64,000 nt of DNA from Hygrophila difformis (Eukaryota > Streptophyta > Magnoliopsida > Lamiales > Acanthaceae): NCBI GenBank assembly GCA_030278955.1, contig JAOANR010000014.1, positions 34,919,453 to 34,983,452 of the forward strand, read 5' to 3'. Numbering within the stretch: the first letter of the stretch is position 1; each line of letters begins with the position of its first letter. Under the pieces are notes generated by a model, which was not told the DNA's origin, did no database searches, and worked only from the letters and a program-made list of their open reading frames with translations. Below are positions 22,558 to 35,730 of the stretch, piece after piece. The position numbers were made by a program, and so were the translations under genes.

Positions 22558-25166
22558 TGTAACACCCCGGATTTGATAACCCAGGCCGGGATGCCACCGC
22601 CACACCTCCCCAAGCAAGACGCGAACCATTTCGAGCTCGCTTGAGAAGATGCTAAGGCTAAGTTGTATCAATAATTTAGAAAAATAATTTAAAACCATTC
22701 AAACAGTGCCCGAAGGTTTAAATCAGAGTTAAGCCTAACATGTATCATTTAAAAACAGTGCGGAAGCTCAGTAAGGGCCAAACATGAGTTCAGAATTCGT
22801 AAAAGAATTTAAAAAAAATTAAGTGCGACAAGTCTTCGGAAATTCCCATCCCAAATGGTAAAATGCCATGCGCTAATCTTCCACATCTGAAAAAAAAAAT
22901 AGAGACAACGTATCTTATCAGTACAACGGTACTGAGTAAGTTAATATATAGCACAACGAATTTTAAAAGTTTTTAGGAGAGTATACAAAATAATATATTT
23001 ATTAAAAAAAGACGAATAAATAAATTAATTTAAAATCTCTTACACATATTCCGCGAATATTTTACCAATGTTAGTTATGATCGAGGACACCGCATTAATA
23101 TATCCTAGGGACGAACCCACAGGACCAACCTTTGGGACTTTATACCCACAAGGACTCAAACATATCCTAGGGACGAACCCTTGGGATCAACCTCTGGGAC
23201 TTTATACCCACAAGGACTCAAACATATCCTAGGGACGAACCCTTGGGATCAACCTCTGGGACTCGTACCCACGAGGTAAGTGCATGCAGCGGACCCTATA
23301 CAGACACACTCCGGAGCCCTAGATAACCCATACGGATACATCTAGGAGTATAGACTCATACATCACAATAATCAATGCCGTTTTGGCTACAAAAGAGGGG
23401 GCGACATAATTCACCACATTGGCATCCCACTCGATCAAAACTTACAAAGTTTTAAAACCACATTCTATCATTTCATAATATCTCCACATTTCCAGAATCC
23501 ATATTCTTAAAAAATGAGTAACACTCGACTCATAGTTCATCGAATATCAAAATAGCATTCACCGCCCAAAAATGACATTATAGCAGTTTCTGGAATCGCC
23601 TTTAAAAATGCAGTAAACAATTTTTAAAAATTCTGGAAAAATTACAGTGGCTAGGAATCATCAAAATAAGCATTTTTCATAGAAATAGCCATCTCAAAAT
23701 TCGGACTCTAAACTGGTCGTTTTAACCCATTTCAGAAAGCCACTGATTTAAGAATTTCCATACTTCAGTATATTCGACCTCAGTGTGTTCAAAAATTCAT
23801 AACAATTTCATATGTGCTCCAAAGATCATGAAATTTTACAGGGATAATCTAGACACATAATGGAACAAATTTCATGAAGACATCAATCACTAAAAACGAT
23901 CATAGGCAAGAGTGAATCGAACAACAAAACTGACTACATACATACATTAAATCTGTCAACTTGTATGCAGAAAATACCAGATCGAATTTGGGTGACCAAA
24001 ACATTTCCAAAAATTATAAAAATTTACAGAGAGCATCTTTAGGACATTAGGAACAAGTTTCATTTTGGAGAGATTTTCTAAAAATGATCGGATCATGGTC
24101 GAATTCTCAGAACAATAAAATTGGTCATAGGAAAACCCTATTTGGCAGATTTTGTAAGAAAGAGAGATGATCCAATATCTCGAGTTATACTCAACCAAAA
24201 CTCCTAAAAATCGACGTGCACAATACTAACTTACATAGGAACAAGGTAGAGTCGAAATCCTCCTTGGTGGTCTCCCTGAGATCGTCCGAAACAGGCTCTA
24301 CAGTCCCACGAATCAACACCCTTCTCCGATTGAACCTATTTTGGAGTCGTCGGAGGAAATCTCAGTTCTAGGATAGAAAACTCGAACCTAGGACCAAGGA
24401 AAAAGAGTAGAACTCTTACCTACCCTTAGAAGAATGGATTGGATCACTTGAACACGTCCACACTCCCTGGAAAGATGATGAACAACTCACAAACTCACCA
24501 ACACTCACTATGGAACTATTTTCGGATAGAGTGCAAATGGATGGCTTTGGGGGCTGATTAGGGGTACTTATAGGGGTAGGGAGCAATCCAATGACTGCCA
24601 TAGGATACTAGGGAGATGAGAGGATGAAATGCAACCCATAACTCCCGAATTAATCCCCTCAATCCTCATCCAAAACCCCCACTCACCCCATGACTCCATA
24701 GGATCCCCTTGGTGCCCAAGTTCCAATTATGAGCTGACTTTGTGGGGATTTAATACACCCAAAACCTATCCAAAATCATCCCCACACACCCTCCAACGTC
24801 TGGAAATCAATTTGGAGTCGTTAGGAATCACCCACAACCGAATTCATGACATGAAACGCATAGGGCGTTATGAGTTCGCCATAACAGCAGGGTGGCGTGC
24901 TGGTGGCGCGCACCGCGCCGCCACCGCGCGGACACCAGCCTGCGAATTTTTTTTTTTTTTTTTTTACAATATTATGATTTTTAATCTCTTAAAAATCATA
25001 GTATGAATTATCCGAGATTGTTGGGATAATTCGATACATCTATCCCGAGTCGCGACTATCCGAAATATTTAATTCCGCTCTCTCGGAATTAATTCGATTT
25101 CGATAAATAAATCAAATTCTTAAACTTCGGATTTTAAAACTTGATGTCGATTTCTCGGGTATTACA
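22558..25166 (-). repeat. LTR of element B, right copy
   Basis: 2,609 bp, almost identical to 18208-20815. The T-run near 24947 is one base longer. Its 62-bp minisatellite is at 23101-23286. Confidence 0.95.
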
Positions 25167-25171
25167 TTAAG
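25167..25171. repeat. Target-site duplication TTAAG of element B, right
   Basis: Matches 18203-18207. Confidence 0.92.
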
Positions 25172-25640
25172 AACCGTTGATCTATAAATGAGCATATAAT
25201 GACTGATTAACCCTTTAAAATTAAGAAGGATGAATTAAATTTAATAAGGACAAAAAAGTCTGCACATGCCAAAAAGTATTCAGGATTTATTATATAGATG
25301 ATGATTGTAAGATCGTATAATCGTAATATTTTATAAATCGAGATCTTAACAAGTAGTATATTCCAAACTACAGGCCATACTCGCCAAGTTTCAAATCCTA
25401 CCAAAGTGATGCCTCAATTGCCATTATCATTTTAAATATAAGTGTGATATACAACAAAATAAAATGAACTAAATTTACATGCACATCTGGAATGCACGAA
25501 GGGGGCAGAGGCACGCTTTTGTCTCAAAATCGCAGCTGCTCTACTTGGGAAGTTGGGCTAGTCAAGATGGGGTATTGATGGGCTTGTAGGGCCAAGCATA
25601 AAGCCTAATTCCATTAAACCTACTTCTCTAAGTGTTAATT
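25172..25640. other. Non-coding flank with a candidate Helitron 5' end
   Basis: At 25285-25298 the minus strand reads TCTATATAATAAATCC after an A, similar to Helitron 5' termini, pointing left. The rest shows no gene. Confidence 0.35.
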
Positions 25641-25729
25641 TACGAGTTACTTACAATTTATGACTGCCAGGTGCCAGCTGTCATATGGTAACCGGCTCAG
25701 CAGGTGAGGAATATTACCGTTTCTACATT

Positions 25730-26262
25730 CTTAGTTTAAACTTTTAATTTTCGTTTTTCAAGAATATAGTATAATCCTCTAAATTTGTTTTTATTGTTCC
25801 TGTTGCAGATTTTATAGATGATGCTAGTAGCCTACCAAAGATTACCGTTGCAGATAATCCTCTAATTTTGTTTTTATTGTTCCTGTTGCAGATAATCCTC
25901 TAATTTTCGTTTTTAATTTTCGTTTTTCAGGAATATTACCGTTGCAGATTTTTCAAGTGTTAATTTGTTTTTATTGTTCCTGTTGCAGATAATCCTCTAA
26001 TTTTCGTTTTTCAGGAATATTACCGTTGCAGATTTTTCAAGTGTTAATTTGTTTTTATTGTTCCTAGTAGATTTTATAGATGATTTTATTGTTCCTAGTA
26101 GAATTTTCAGGAATATTACCGTTATAGATGATTTTTATTGTTTTTATTTGTTTTTATTCGTTTTTAATATAGATGATTTTATTTGATTTTATTACCGTTG
26201 CAGATTTTATAGATGATTTTATTTGATTTTATTACCGTTGCAGATTTTATAGATGATTTTAT
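25730..26262 (+). repeat. Tandemly reiterated T-rich, intron-like segments
   Basis: Phrases such as TTATTGTTCCTGTTGCAGAT, CGTTTTTCAGGAATATTACCG and TTTATAGATGATTTTATT recur many times. The last part (about 26165-26262) is a ~44-bp unit in more than two copies. Many units end in TTGCAG or TTTCAG, like plant 3' splice sites. Confidence 0.7.
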
Positions 26263-27307
26263 TGGCAACAATTTTCATTATTTTCTTCCTAGTAGCCTCC
26301 AGCCTTGTCCTTCCCCGCTCGCCTCTGTCAGCGAGTGGGCCAATTAATTCTTCCGCCCTATTTTTCACTCAATTCCCCCCTAACCGGCGAGACAACAATT
26401 AATCGGCGGCGAACGGCTCGCGTTTTGGAAGACACGATTTTCACTCAATTCCCCCTAACCATTCCGCCCTACTATTTTTCTGTGATCTTGAAGGCTAATT
26501 GGAAGCCATTGAACGGCGGTGAGTGGGCGGGGGGCGGATATTGTTGGTCTCAGTAATTAGAAGGAGAATTTCGCGATTTGGTCCAAAGCGAAATGAGGTA
26601 TGTTAGGGTTTGCGATTTCCGTTGATTTTTATTTTTTTTTGCCCTACATACCGCATGCAATTTCTCCTGTTCTTAAGGGACATTGCTAATGCCATACTTC
26701 CTCTCGTATATTTAAGCTAAGCTCACAGACGATGCATTCTCAATCCCCAGTCTCTCTCGCCACACCCCTTGTTCTTCCATCTCTTCCGACAACGGTACAC
26801 CACGGATAGGTCGGCGATTTGCGGCGTTTAATTGGCCGCGAGTGAGCGGGAAATATTGGGCAACTTATTGGCAACAGATTTGGCGAAATATCCCGTGAGA
26901 AAGAAGTCGGTGGTATGTCTAGGGTTTTCGATTATGATTTAAATTTATGTTATAAACGTATTGAATTCTATGATATTTCTATATTCTAATTTTCACTTTT
27001 AAATTCTTTGTTCTTTGTCTTCATTGATTATCCTTATTTTGCTTATTGTTTTTGTTGCAATTCTAATTTAGGCAGAAAATCTCCTTCCTGCGCCAGAAGG
27101 GATGTTGACATAATAGAATGCTAATCTGGGATTGCTTCTGAAGGTAAAAGGGTGAATTATATGATATTTCTATATTCTATAGTAGCTATAGTAGCTGCCT
27201 GATGTTTGACATGTCATTTTCACTTTTAAATTCGGCTGCTATCTTATGTGTTTGGCCAGTTCTCATTAGGACCTTAATCATAAACATGCTTCAACATGTC
27301 AATGCAG
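26263..27307 (+). other. 5'-leader-like segment upstream of the PUS10 fragment
   Basis: Two GC-richer stretches (26300-26580 and 26750-26930), each followed by GGTATGT plus T-rich DNA, look like two leader exons with 5' splice sites. At 27071-27143 is an exon-like piece (GCAG then AAAATCTCCTTCCTGCG, ending GAAGGTAAAA) that is duplicated at about 28760-28845. No protein family was recognised. Confidence 0.35.
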
Positions 27308-28030
27308 AAACAGTATACTGCACTCATGTGGATTTCTCGTCCTCTTGAGGACAGCGATGTGCAGACATTAGCATCGCTCAAGGACATGGTAGATTTATTT
27401 TGATTTTGACATTGCTTATTTTGATTGGTATGTAATGGAAATGAAACTAAAGGGTTCTTCTCCAATAAGGACTTCTATGTAGACTTTGCAGCAAATAAAC
27501 CCTTTGGGTTTCTGTATAACGAATGGCTCCATTATTCTTATGCAGCAAATTTTGCAGAAAACACCTATCAGGGTCCTGCACCGTCGAAGTCCATTAGAGC
27601 GTGAGAAAATTATACATTGGTACGACAATTCAAGTTTACTAGACCTATTATCTAAGGTATCGTTTACTGTTTGACACAAGTTTGATCTGCTTATTCATGA
27701 TTTTTTTTAGGATGAAAATTGAGAGGGTAGCTGGAAGTTCTCAGTATTTCCTTCTGCATTTGTGCACACAGGTTAAACCTTTTTGTTCTGCTTGTATAAT
27801 TATATCATTAAACTACTGTAAATCATAATCACTCTGTAGATAGTTACTAGATGTATAGACTGCAGCAAAATGATGGAAGGAGTTTAATGATCTTGTTGGT
27901 ATCATGGAATATGTTGATACTTGAAAGGAAACACGCTCTTATCATTCAATGATGATGTGTTTTACCATAACCAGGCTGGAACTTACATCAAGGAATTTGT
28001 TCATGGGGATCTTGGCCGCACAGATCCTAG
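27308..28030 (+). pseudogene. PUS10: PUS10 tRNA pseudouridine synthase, four-exon fragment
   Basis: PUS10 makes pseudouridine in the T-arm of tRNAs. Four exons match its C-terminal catalytic half: 27308-27388 (KQYTALMWISRPLEDSDVQ...), 27546-27619 (QKTPIRVLHRRSPLEREKI...), 27711-27771 (KIERVAGSSQYFLLHLCTQ) and 27975-28030 (AGTYIKEFVHGDLGRTDP). All are bounded by AG and GT and join in one frame of about 90 codons with no stop. The N-terminal THUMP-like part, the earlier catalytic residues and the last exons are missing, so it is a captured or truncated copy, not a working gene. The match to the family is strong over short motifs; the identification is from memory of the family. Confidence 0.85.
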
Positions 28031-31000
28031 GTATGAAATTTGCTTTCATCCTTTTCATAGGGATGAAATCCCGTCTCTTTTCATGTGGAAATTTTGATAG
28101 GAAGTATGTTTTTCCGAGATCTCTACATAGCAATCTTTCCACAATTTGGATTAACAGTTCTTCCTGTTCTTGAGGGGTGGGAATAATTGGTTGACAAATC
28201 TGAGCATAAAGCATGATCTTCAGATACCTTTAGAGAAGCAAAAGCAGTAGCAATTCTTTGGGCCATTACATTCAAACACGTATTAACTTCCCGACTATTT
28301 TCTGCACCATAAACGAAGAGTTCTTCTAGTGCTTTCCATTATCAGTTATGTATCCCTGCAAACTGATAAAGTTTCAGCATACTCAGACAGAAACATACAA
28401 TATGCTGATTGTTGAAAATTAAAGAACAAGAACAAAAGGCTTCAAAGCCTTTTTCTTTTATTAACTTTATATTTTACCCCGTGACTTTAAATTTCTTGGG
28501 TAGATGTCCTTGCTATCTACGTGGGTTAAATGGGATCTTGTGTAACAAAAAATAAATACTTTCTCCTTTTTCAATTTTTTTTGCTACATTGTAAAAAGTG
28601 ATACTGTTCATGGACAGCTTTAGTATCAATTTTTATTATAGTTATACAAGTTAAAATATTGTTAAGTGAAATTTTGTTAGATTCATCTCATCTTGTAGTT
28701 TTTAAATAACTAACTTTTAGAATTTTTATTTGTGAAGAATTTGAGTTGTTAATGGTTTAGAAAATCTTCTTCCTGCGCCAGAAGGGATGTTGATGTGGGA
28801 CGTTGACATAATAGAATGCTAATCTGGGATTGCATCTGAAGGTAAAAGGGTGAATTATGTGTTAGATGATGTTGATATTAGGTTATCTGAATCCCCTTCT
28901 TGCGAGTTCTCTTATTTACACTATACTAATTTTTATTGTTGGAATAACGGGAAATATGAAAAAGTTTAAACTACACTTGTTTGTTGGTTTGTATCATATT
29001 TCTTCACGATGAAGGTGTTGAACTTTAAGTCTATAATTATTTAGATCTTTATATTTGGGAATAAATTGTAGGACATTATTATATAACGGAGATTTCTGTA
29101 TGACAAGTCCAAACAAGATATGGGTATATTTCTCTACATACTAGATGCTCTTACCAAGACTCCAAAGTTCCCAATATAGCCAAGAACATAGCACAAATTG
29201 AGACTGGATAAACAGTAGGAAACCAAGTTGATGTAAGCCACCAGGCACTGCCATCATCGACTTGGCTTACTAGTGTTCATTCAATCTTCAATTAGGATGT
29301 AACATCTTAGGATAATGCCATGTGTGTAGGCTCCAAACACTAATTTAATTGTATAGGCTAAGCTGCAAAACAGAGATATAAAATGAAATAAGAACTTCTA
29401 ATTGACAACGATTATAAGATGTTAGAGTTGATATCGTACTATTATCAATGAGTAAAATTTCTAAATTAATTAATTAGATAAATGAAAGGAAGATACAAGT
29501 AGCCTTGTTTTGATATTTTGAATGTAAAACTTGGACCTACTTGGTAAACTTATGTGGGATTCAGATCTTTATATATTATATATATTTTTTTAATGATGAT
29601 AAAAGACCTACACAAATGCATCAAATTTATTGAAATCAAAACTTTCTTTGCCAAGATATAGAAAAATGTTTTATACCTTTTTTTGGGGGGCGGGGGGGGG
29701 GGGGGGGGGGGGGGGAGGGGGTTGGGTGGATTAGGGGGGGTTAATTTGTTCTCTATTATTTTAAGCCATCCTCTCAAGAATTTTTGAAACAGAAGACAAT
29801 CGTTACTATATTGTAGTTCTTGGTCCCCCTGAATTTATAGTGTTGTGTAATTTTTTATCATGTTTATCATGGATTTAGTCTTGGCACTGATGATAGGTAA
29901 TAGAACAATTGGTGTTTTAATAAGGTGCGGTTTCTGAAATTGCTTAGAGTATGACGCACTTGTGTGAATAATGCCTCGGGGAAAGGCTTCTTTAATATTC
30001 AGATTCAAATTCAAATTTGTAACCGTAAATTGATTTTTTTTGGTCATTTGATGTCTTTCAAATGTATGTTTTTGATAAATCTTATTATATTAGAGATATG
30101 GTTCTGGTGATAAGGCTTATATTTAGTCTTTATATAATAGATATAGGATGTGAACTATATAAATCATTGATGTTTTTTTTTTTTTGTTTTGATTTTTTAA
30201 GGGTTTGCAATGCTTGTTTGAGAGATGCAATTTATTAATTTATTTTTTCTATTTTACGTTTGTCATGCCCTTTGCAACGCTGCTTGTAAGGAGTTCTAAA
30301 TTCCAATAAAATAATTTCTGATTTGCAATAACCTGAGGGACCAAGTTACAACGCTTCGTAATGGTGTTGCAAAAGGAGTTGTTAAGCAAGATAAAATAAC
30401 TTGTCAACATGCCTACACCTCTTTTTGGGGGTTGCAAAATGAGTTCTTTTTGTAGTGCAAAGAAAGGTCAAATGCTTTTTTTGTGGACTGTTTTAATGAT
30501 CCCTTTTGTTGCATTATATGCCCTATAGTTATACTTTGTCATAGCATTCATTGCTCTCCATCCTGAACTATTAATGTTTACCTTCTAGATTTAAGAATTC
30601 TTCCATTTCAACCAAATTGTTATGCAATATGCTAAACGGGGCATTTCACAGTGGGAAGAATTGACATATGACTGCTGGGGTTCAATATTTACACCATTGT
30701 TTCATTTGTATTTATTTACCAATTGCTACCTTTTTTTTGCATTGCTGATTTTTTTCAGAAGATGAACAATTAATTATTACTCTAAATCTTTTAGGTGTTG
30801 GGGCGGGTGTAGTAAATGATATTGAAGGTTAAGAATGAGTGGCAAAGCTATATGTACCTTGCACCGAATTCAAAGGCCTGTAAGAAGAATAAAAGAGGTA
30901 ATTAGTCATGTTTTCTCTAGTCTTCACCAAATTTTTATAGTTTTTCATAAGCAGAAACAGGTAGCAATTAGCAATAATTGCTTCTTAGTTCATCATTTTC

Positions 31001-31080
31001 CAGGTCGTCAAAGGCAGGTGAGTATATGTTCCATTACACGATTGTAAGCATCTATATTCTTGTTTTATGTTGAATTAAAC
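28031..31080 (+). other. T-rich DNA with duplicated exon-like pieces
   Basis: Contains the second copy of the ENLLPAPEGM-type exon-like piece (about 28760-28845), a long G-run (29693-29725) and an exon-like segment at about 30795-30897 (ATGAGTGGCAAAGC..., ending GAGGTAATTAG) that recurs diverged at 32310-32392. A further exon-like piece at 30961-31018 ends AGGCAGGTGAGT. No protein family recognised. Confidence 0.35.
29693..29725. repeat. Poly-G tract
   Basis: An almost pure G-run of about 30 bases on the + strand. It may form G-quadruplexes, or its length may be an assembly artefact. Confidence 0.8.
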
Positions 31081-31479
31081 TGTTTTTAACATTTACTTCT
31101 AAATTTGTTTTGAAACGTTCTGTTGAGTTTAAATTTTCTAATAGTATAACATGTAGACCTTGCTTTTATTTTATTGGTTGCCTTGACCTTGAATTTATTT
31201 GATGCATGTTATGACTTTCTATTATTGTTTCTTTGTTTTGAATAATTTATTAATTGCTTTGATTTAGTGTGTTTGTGATTACCTCGTGGTGTTTGAGATT
31301 TTGGATATTGTGTGATGATGATCTTGCTTTTGGTTGATTGCCTTTTTGAGTTTGCTAGTGTTTTATGTCTTTATAAATTTTTATTCTTTGGTGTGCACTT
31401 ATTAATGTTTTGTTGGTGTGGTTTTTAATACATGTTTGGTTTGCTTTGTCACGGAGAAAGAAATGAATTACTGTGTATG

Positions 31480-32250
31480 GTCTTATTGTATTTGGTGTGA
31501 GCTTTTTGATGAATGAAATGAGTTGAGATTCAACTTTCTTTAGGAAGATCTTGTGCTTGAATGTTGCGAATACTTTAAAACTTGTTTTGGAGTGTCTTGT
31601 CTTATGCTTGGTTGATGTAAACTGTGATTGATGAGAATTGCTTTGGCCTCATAATATTTCGTATGAGCTTTTTGTTATTGAATAATATGATTTCAGGATA
31701 CTTTTAGCTCGTCTTGTGCTTGGATGATGCAAATCATTTTTACCATTTACAATTAGTTTTGTCTCATTTATTTGATGTGAACTTTTTGTTGTCGAATGAA
31801 ATGATCGAGAATATGTTTAAACTTTTCTGTTGGAATGGTTTGTTCTTGATTGTTGCAAACTGTGATTAAGAATGATTGTTGCAAATTGTTAAGAATTAGT
31901 TTGGTCTCATAATATTTGGTGTGAGCTTTGTTTTGACCATATTAATTTTAGAATACTTGATTCTTGTTTTGGAACTCTGCTTTGTTAACGTAAACTTTTT
32001 TAACTATTGAGAATTAGTTTGATCTCCTTGTGTTTGGTGTGAGCTTTTTGTTGAATGTATTAATTTCAGAATATTTTTATGCTTGTTTTGGATTGTTTTG
32101 TGTGCTTGGATAATGCAAACTTGTTTGAATATTGAGAATTAGGTTGATTTCCTTATTTTTGGTGTGTGCTTTTTGTTGTTGAATGAAATTATTTGTGAAT
32201 ACATCAAAATTGTTCTGGGATATTATGCTTGATTGATTACCTTAATAGAA
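31480..32250 (+). repeat. Diverged ~110-170-bp tandem repeat
   Basis: The phrase TTTGGTGTGAGCTTTTTGTTG with a following GAATGAAATGA recurs near 31495, 31665, 31776, 31920, 32037 and 32160. The copies are well diverged, so this array is old. T-rich on the + strand. Confidence 0.7.
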
Positions 32251-32309
32251 CAATTGGTGTTTTAATAATGAGCAATTAATATATCATTTTACATATTTTA
32301 GATAGTATA

Positions 32310-32880
32310 TCAGGGTGTAGTGAATGATATTGAAGCAGGAGAATGAATGACAAAGCTATATGTAGTCTGATTGGTAACCAGAATAAAGGAGGTAATTAAT
32401 TAGTATTGACAGCATGAAGAAATGGCATATGAGTACAGGGTATTTTATTTTGTTATTTTATGTATTTATAAGAATTGCATTTATTTAGTTCTTGCATGCA
32501 TTGCTAGTTTATTGTGCATTGCAGGTTCTGCCAGCAGTGATTTTCATCATGAAGTTCGTTTCTTGTGTTATTATCACTATCTTCATTAGTTGAGTTTTAT
32601 ATTCTTTTTTGTATCTTCTCTTTCACTATTATTCTGGAATTATCGATTAAATATTGCCCTGATAAATTATATTCCCTGCTGTGAGTTTTCTCATTCGGTT
32701 GATAGTCTGTCACTGATTCACAGTCTTGTTACGTTGTTGCAAAAATAGAACTCACTCCAATTGCACCAACAGCTTGGATGTGACAGATATATTTAATCAT
32801 ATCTTTCAGATGGTAATATCTCTGCCCTTGTGACTGTTTTATATGGACCGTTCTCTCTATGATGGCCCAGTGCTGATATT
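32310..32880 (+). other. Exon-like segments between arrays
   Basis: Repeats the segment of 30795-30897. At 32526-32580 a GCAG-bounded piece contains TTGTGTTATTATCACTATCT, the same core as an exon-like island of the 0.83-kb array, and so looks like the ancestor of that island. Confidence 0.4.
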
Positions 32881-35730
32881 ATAAAATATATTTGACTGTA
32901 ACACCTCATATTTAATTAAGCATTTCTTTTTGGCTTAGTAGTGAATGTTTTTTTACTTATTTTGATTGTCTACTTGTTAGATAAATTCATTTTGTTATGT
33001 ATTATTGTTTGTATTTTAGCCGGTGTTGTTATATGTCTATCTTTGACTTTTGTTTGGGTTTTTTCTTTCTCGTGAATTACTTTGTGTTATTTACATGATT
33101 GATTTTATATATGCTGCTCATGTGTATGTTTTACTATCATTGTTCTTTTGCTTGAATATACATTGTATGATATATATTTTTTTCGTGAATTTGTACTGCA
33201 ACTGACATGTGTTTGTGTTTTCTTTTATATTTATTTATAATATATTGTTGTGGTTTTTGTTATGTAATTGTGCTTTTCTGAACTATCTGTTTGTCGAGTT
33301 TTTGCTCACATGATTTATTGATTGTAGGTTTTTTGTTGAGCATTTTATTGTATGTTACTTGAGTGTGTGCTTGTTAAATATTTCTTCTGTCTGTCTCTCT
33401 GTTTTTTTTTGGTGGAATGTGCAGTGTGTTTCATCTTTATTTAGATTGTATACTTGCTTGAGTGTGTTTTTGTATAATTATTCCTTTGTGCAACTGCTTG
33501 TTTACTGTGTGTTTGTCTTTTTGTGCGTAAGTTTAATGGAGCATTTCCTTCTCGTTCTTGTTATATAACTTAATTCTTTGCCCATGTATTTACTTGATTA
33601 TTCCTTCTTTTTTTTAATGGGATGCACTGATTACATCTTTGTTTTGACTGGATAATTCGTTGATTGGGGTGTTATATAATTATTGCTATATGTGTTTGTT
33701 ATCTGTTCGTCCTTTTTGTGTGAAAGTTAAAGTTTAGTTGAGTATTTCCTTTTTATTCTTGTTAGATAACTTAATTTTTCATGTATTTGCTTGAGCCTGT
33801 TTGTTGTATGCATGTTTGTTATGTTTGTCGTATTTTTGTCTATTTGTGTGCCAGTTTAATTGAGCATTCTCTTCTCGTTAGATGACTTAATTTTTTTCAT
33901 GTATTTACTTTAGAATGTTTTTGTTGTGTAATTGTCTTGCTGAATGTTGTTAATGTATCTGCCCTTTTAGTTGTTTTATATGGACCGTTCCTATGGATTT
34001 CAGCTATAAATATTTTCCTTTAGTGGTACAGCGGTACTCACATGTCTCATTTATCTTGCAGACACGCATGCTCTAATTTGTTTAAAAGCATTTCCTGTTG
34101 CTCACCTTTCTCTTTCTCTGAGTAACCATCTTTCATGTTTTCTTTTTGGGTTTGGTATGGTATAAGGAATCTGAAAACAATCCATTGGAGAACGTGAAAA
34201 ACGAGAATCCCAATTGGTGAGATGGCCCAATGCTGATATTATAAAATATATTTGAGTGTAACGCTCTCACATTTAATTAAGCATTTTCTTTTTGGCTTAG
34301 CAGTGAATGTTATTTATTGTATTTATTTTAGCAGGTGTTGTTATATGTCTATCTTTGACTTTTATTTGGATTTTTGCTTTCTCATGAATTACTTTGTGTT
34401 TATATACATGATTGATTTTATAATATGCTACTCATGTGTATGTCTTACATATCATTGTTCTGCTTGAATATGCATTGTATGATATATATATATATATATT
34501 TTTTCGTGAATTTGTACTACAATTGGCATGTGTTTGTGTTTTCTTTTATATTTATTTATCATTTATCATATATTGTTGTGTTTTTTGTTATGTAATTGTG
34601 TTTTTTTTAACTAACTGTTTCTCGAGTTTTGCTCACATGATTGATTGATTGTAGGTTTCTTGTTGAGTATTTTATTGTATGTTACTTGAGTGTGTGTTTG
34701 TTGAAATGTTTCTTCTCTCTGTCTCTCTGTTTTTTTGGTGGAATATGTGGTGTGTTTCATCTTTGTTCAGATTGTGTAATTGCTTGAATGTGTTATATAA
34801 TTATTCCTTTGTGCAACTGCTTGTTTACTGTGTGTTTGTCTTTTTGTGCATAAGTTTAATGGAGCATTTCCTTCTCGTTCTTGTTATATAACTTAATTCT
34901 TTGCCTATGTGTTACTTGATTATTCCTTCTTTTTTTTTATTGGGATGCACTGATTACATCTTTATTTTGACTGGATAATTCGTTGATTGTAGTGTTATAT
35001 AATTATTCCTATATATGTTTGTTATCTGTTCGCCCTTTTTGTGTGAAAGTGAAAGGTTAACTGAGTATTTCCTTTCTATTCTTGTTAGATAACTTAATTT
35101 TTTCATGTGTTTGCTTGAGTCTGTTTGTTGTATGAACGTTTGTTGCATTTGTCGTATTTTTGTTTTTTTTGTGTGCAAGTTTAATTGAGCATTTTCTTCT
35201 ATTCTTGTTAGATGACTTAATTTTTTTTCATGTATTTACTTTAGATTGTTTTTGTTGTGCGATTCTCTTGCTGAATGTTGTTAATATCTCTGCCCTTTTA
35301 ACTGTTTTATGTCTCCTTTATCTTGCAGGCGCTCGTGCTCTAATTTGTTTAATAGCATTTTTTGTTGCTCATCTTTTTCTGAGTAACCATCTTTCATGTT
35401 TTATTTTTGAGTTTGATATGGTATAAGGAATCTGAAAACCTTTATCGGAGAACGTGAAGAGGAGAATCCAATTGGTGCATCCCGTTCTCTCTAAGATGAC
35501 CCAATGCCGATATTATAGAATATATTTGAGTGTAAAGCTCTCACATTTCATTAAGCATTTTCTTTTTGGCTTAGCAGTGAATGTTATACTTATTTTGATT
35601 GTCTACTTGTTAGATAAATTCATTTTGTTATGTATTATTGTATTTATTTTAGCCGGTATTTTTATGTCTATCTTTGACATTTGTTTGGGTTTTTTCTTTC
35701 TCATGAATTACTTTGTTTATTCTAGCTGCC
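32881..35730 (+). repeat. ~1.3-kb tandem repeat, two full copies and a truncated third
   Basis: Units begin at about 32884, 34239 and 35510 with ATAAAATATATTTGACTGTA-like sequence, and each carries the phrase ATGTCTATCTTTGACTTTT (near 33040, 34345 and 35665). Internal sub-repeats contain TGTGTTTGTCTTTTTGTGC. Short hydrophobic open frames here come from the T-rich composition. The third copy passes into the 0.83-kb array. Confidence 0.85.

Larger units (their letters stand above)
18208..25166 (-). mobile_element. Element B: gypsy (chromovirus-like) deletion derivative
   Basis: 6,959 bp flanked by TTAAG duplications. LTRs are 18208-20815 (2,608 bp) and 22558-25166 (2,609 bp). Sense is minus: the primer-binding site is at 22541-22554 and the polypurine tract at 20820-20828. 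The 1.74-kb interior keeps a damaged protease and the integrase C-terminal end, having lost gag, most of RT, RNase H and the integrase core. Between the LTRs I noticed only two substitutions (18344/22694 and 20470/24820) and one base in a T-run, so insertion was recent and in trans. The chromodomain-like tail suggests the Tekay/Del group (inference). Confidence 0.95.

Noticed and set aside
29550..29777. Minus-strand frame with a proline run
   Set aside because: The proline run is only the complement of the poly-G tract.
33359..35426. Hydrophobic 70-90-codon frames that look like membrane proteins
   Set aside because: T-rich DNA yields Phe/Leu/Val codons in any frame; the frames recur with the tandem unit and show no family motif.
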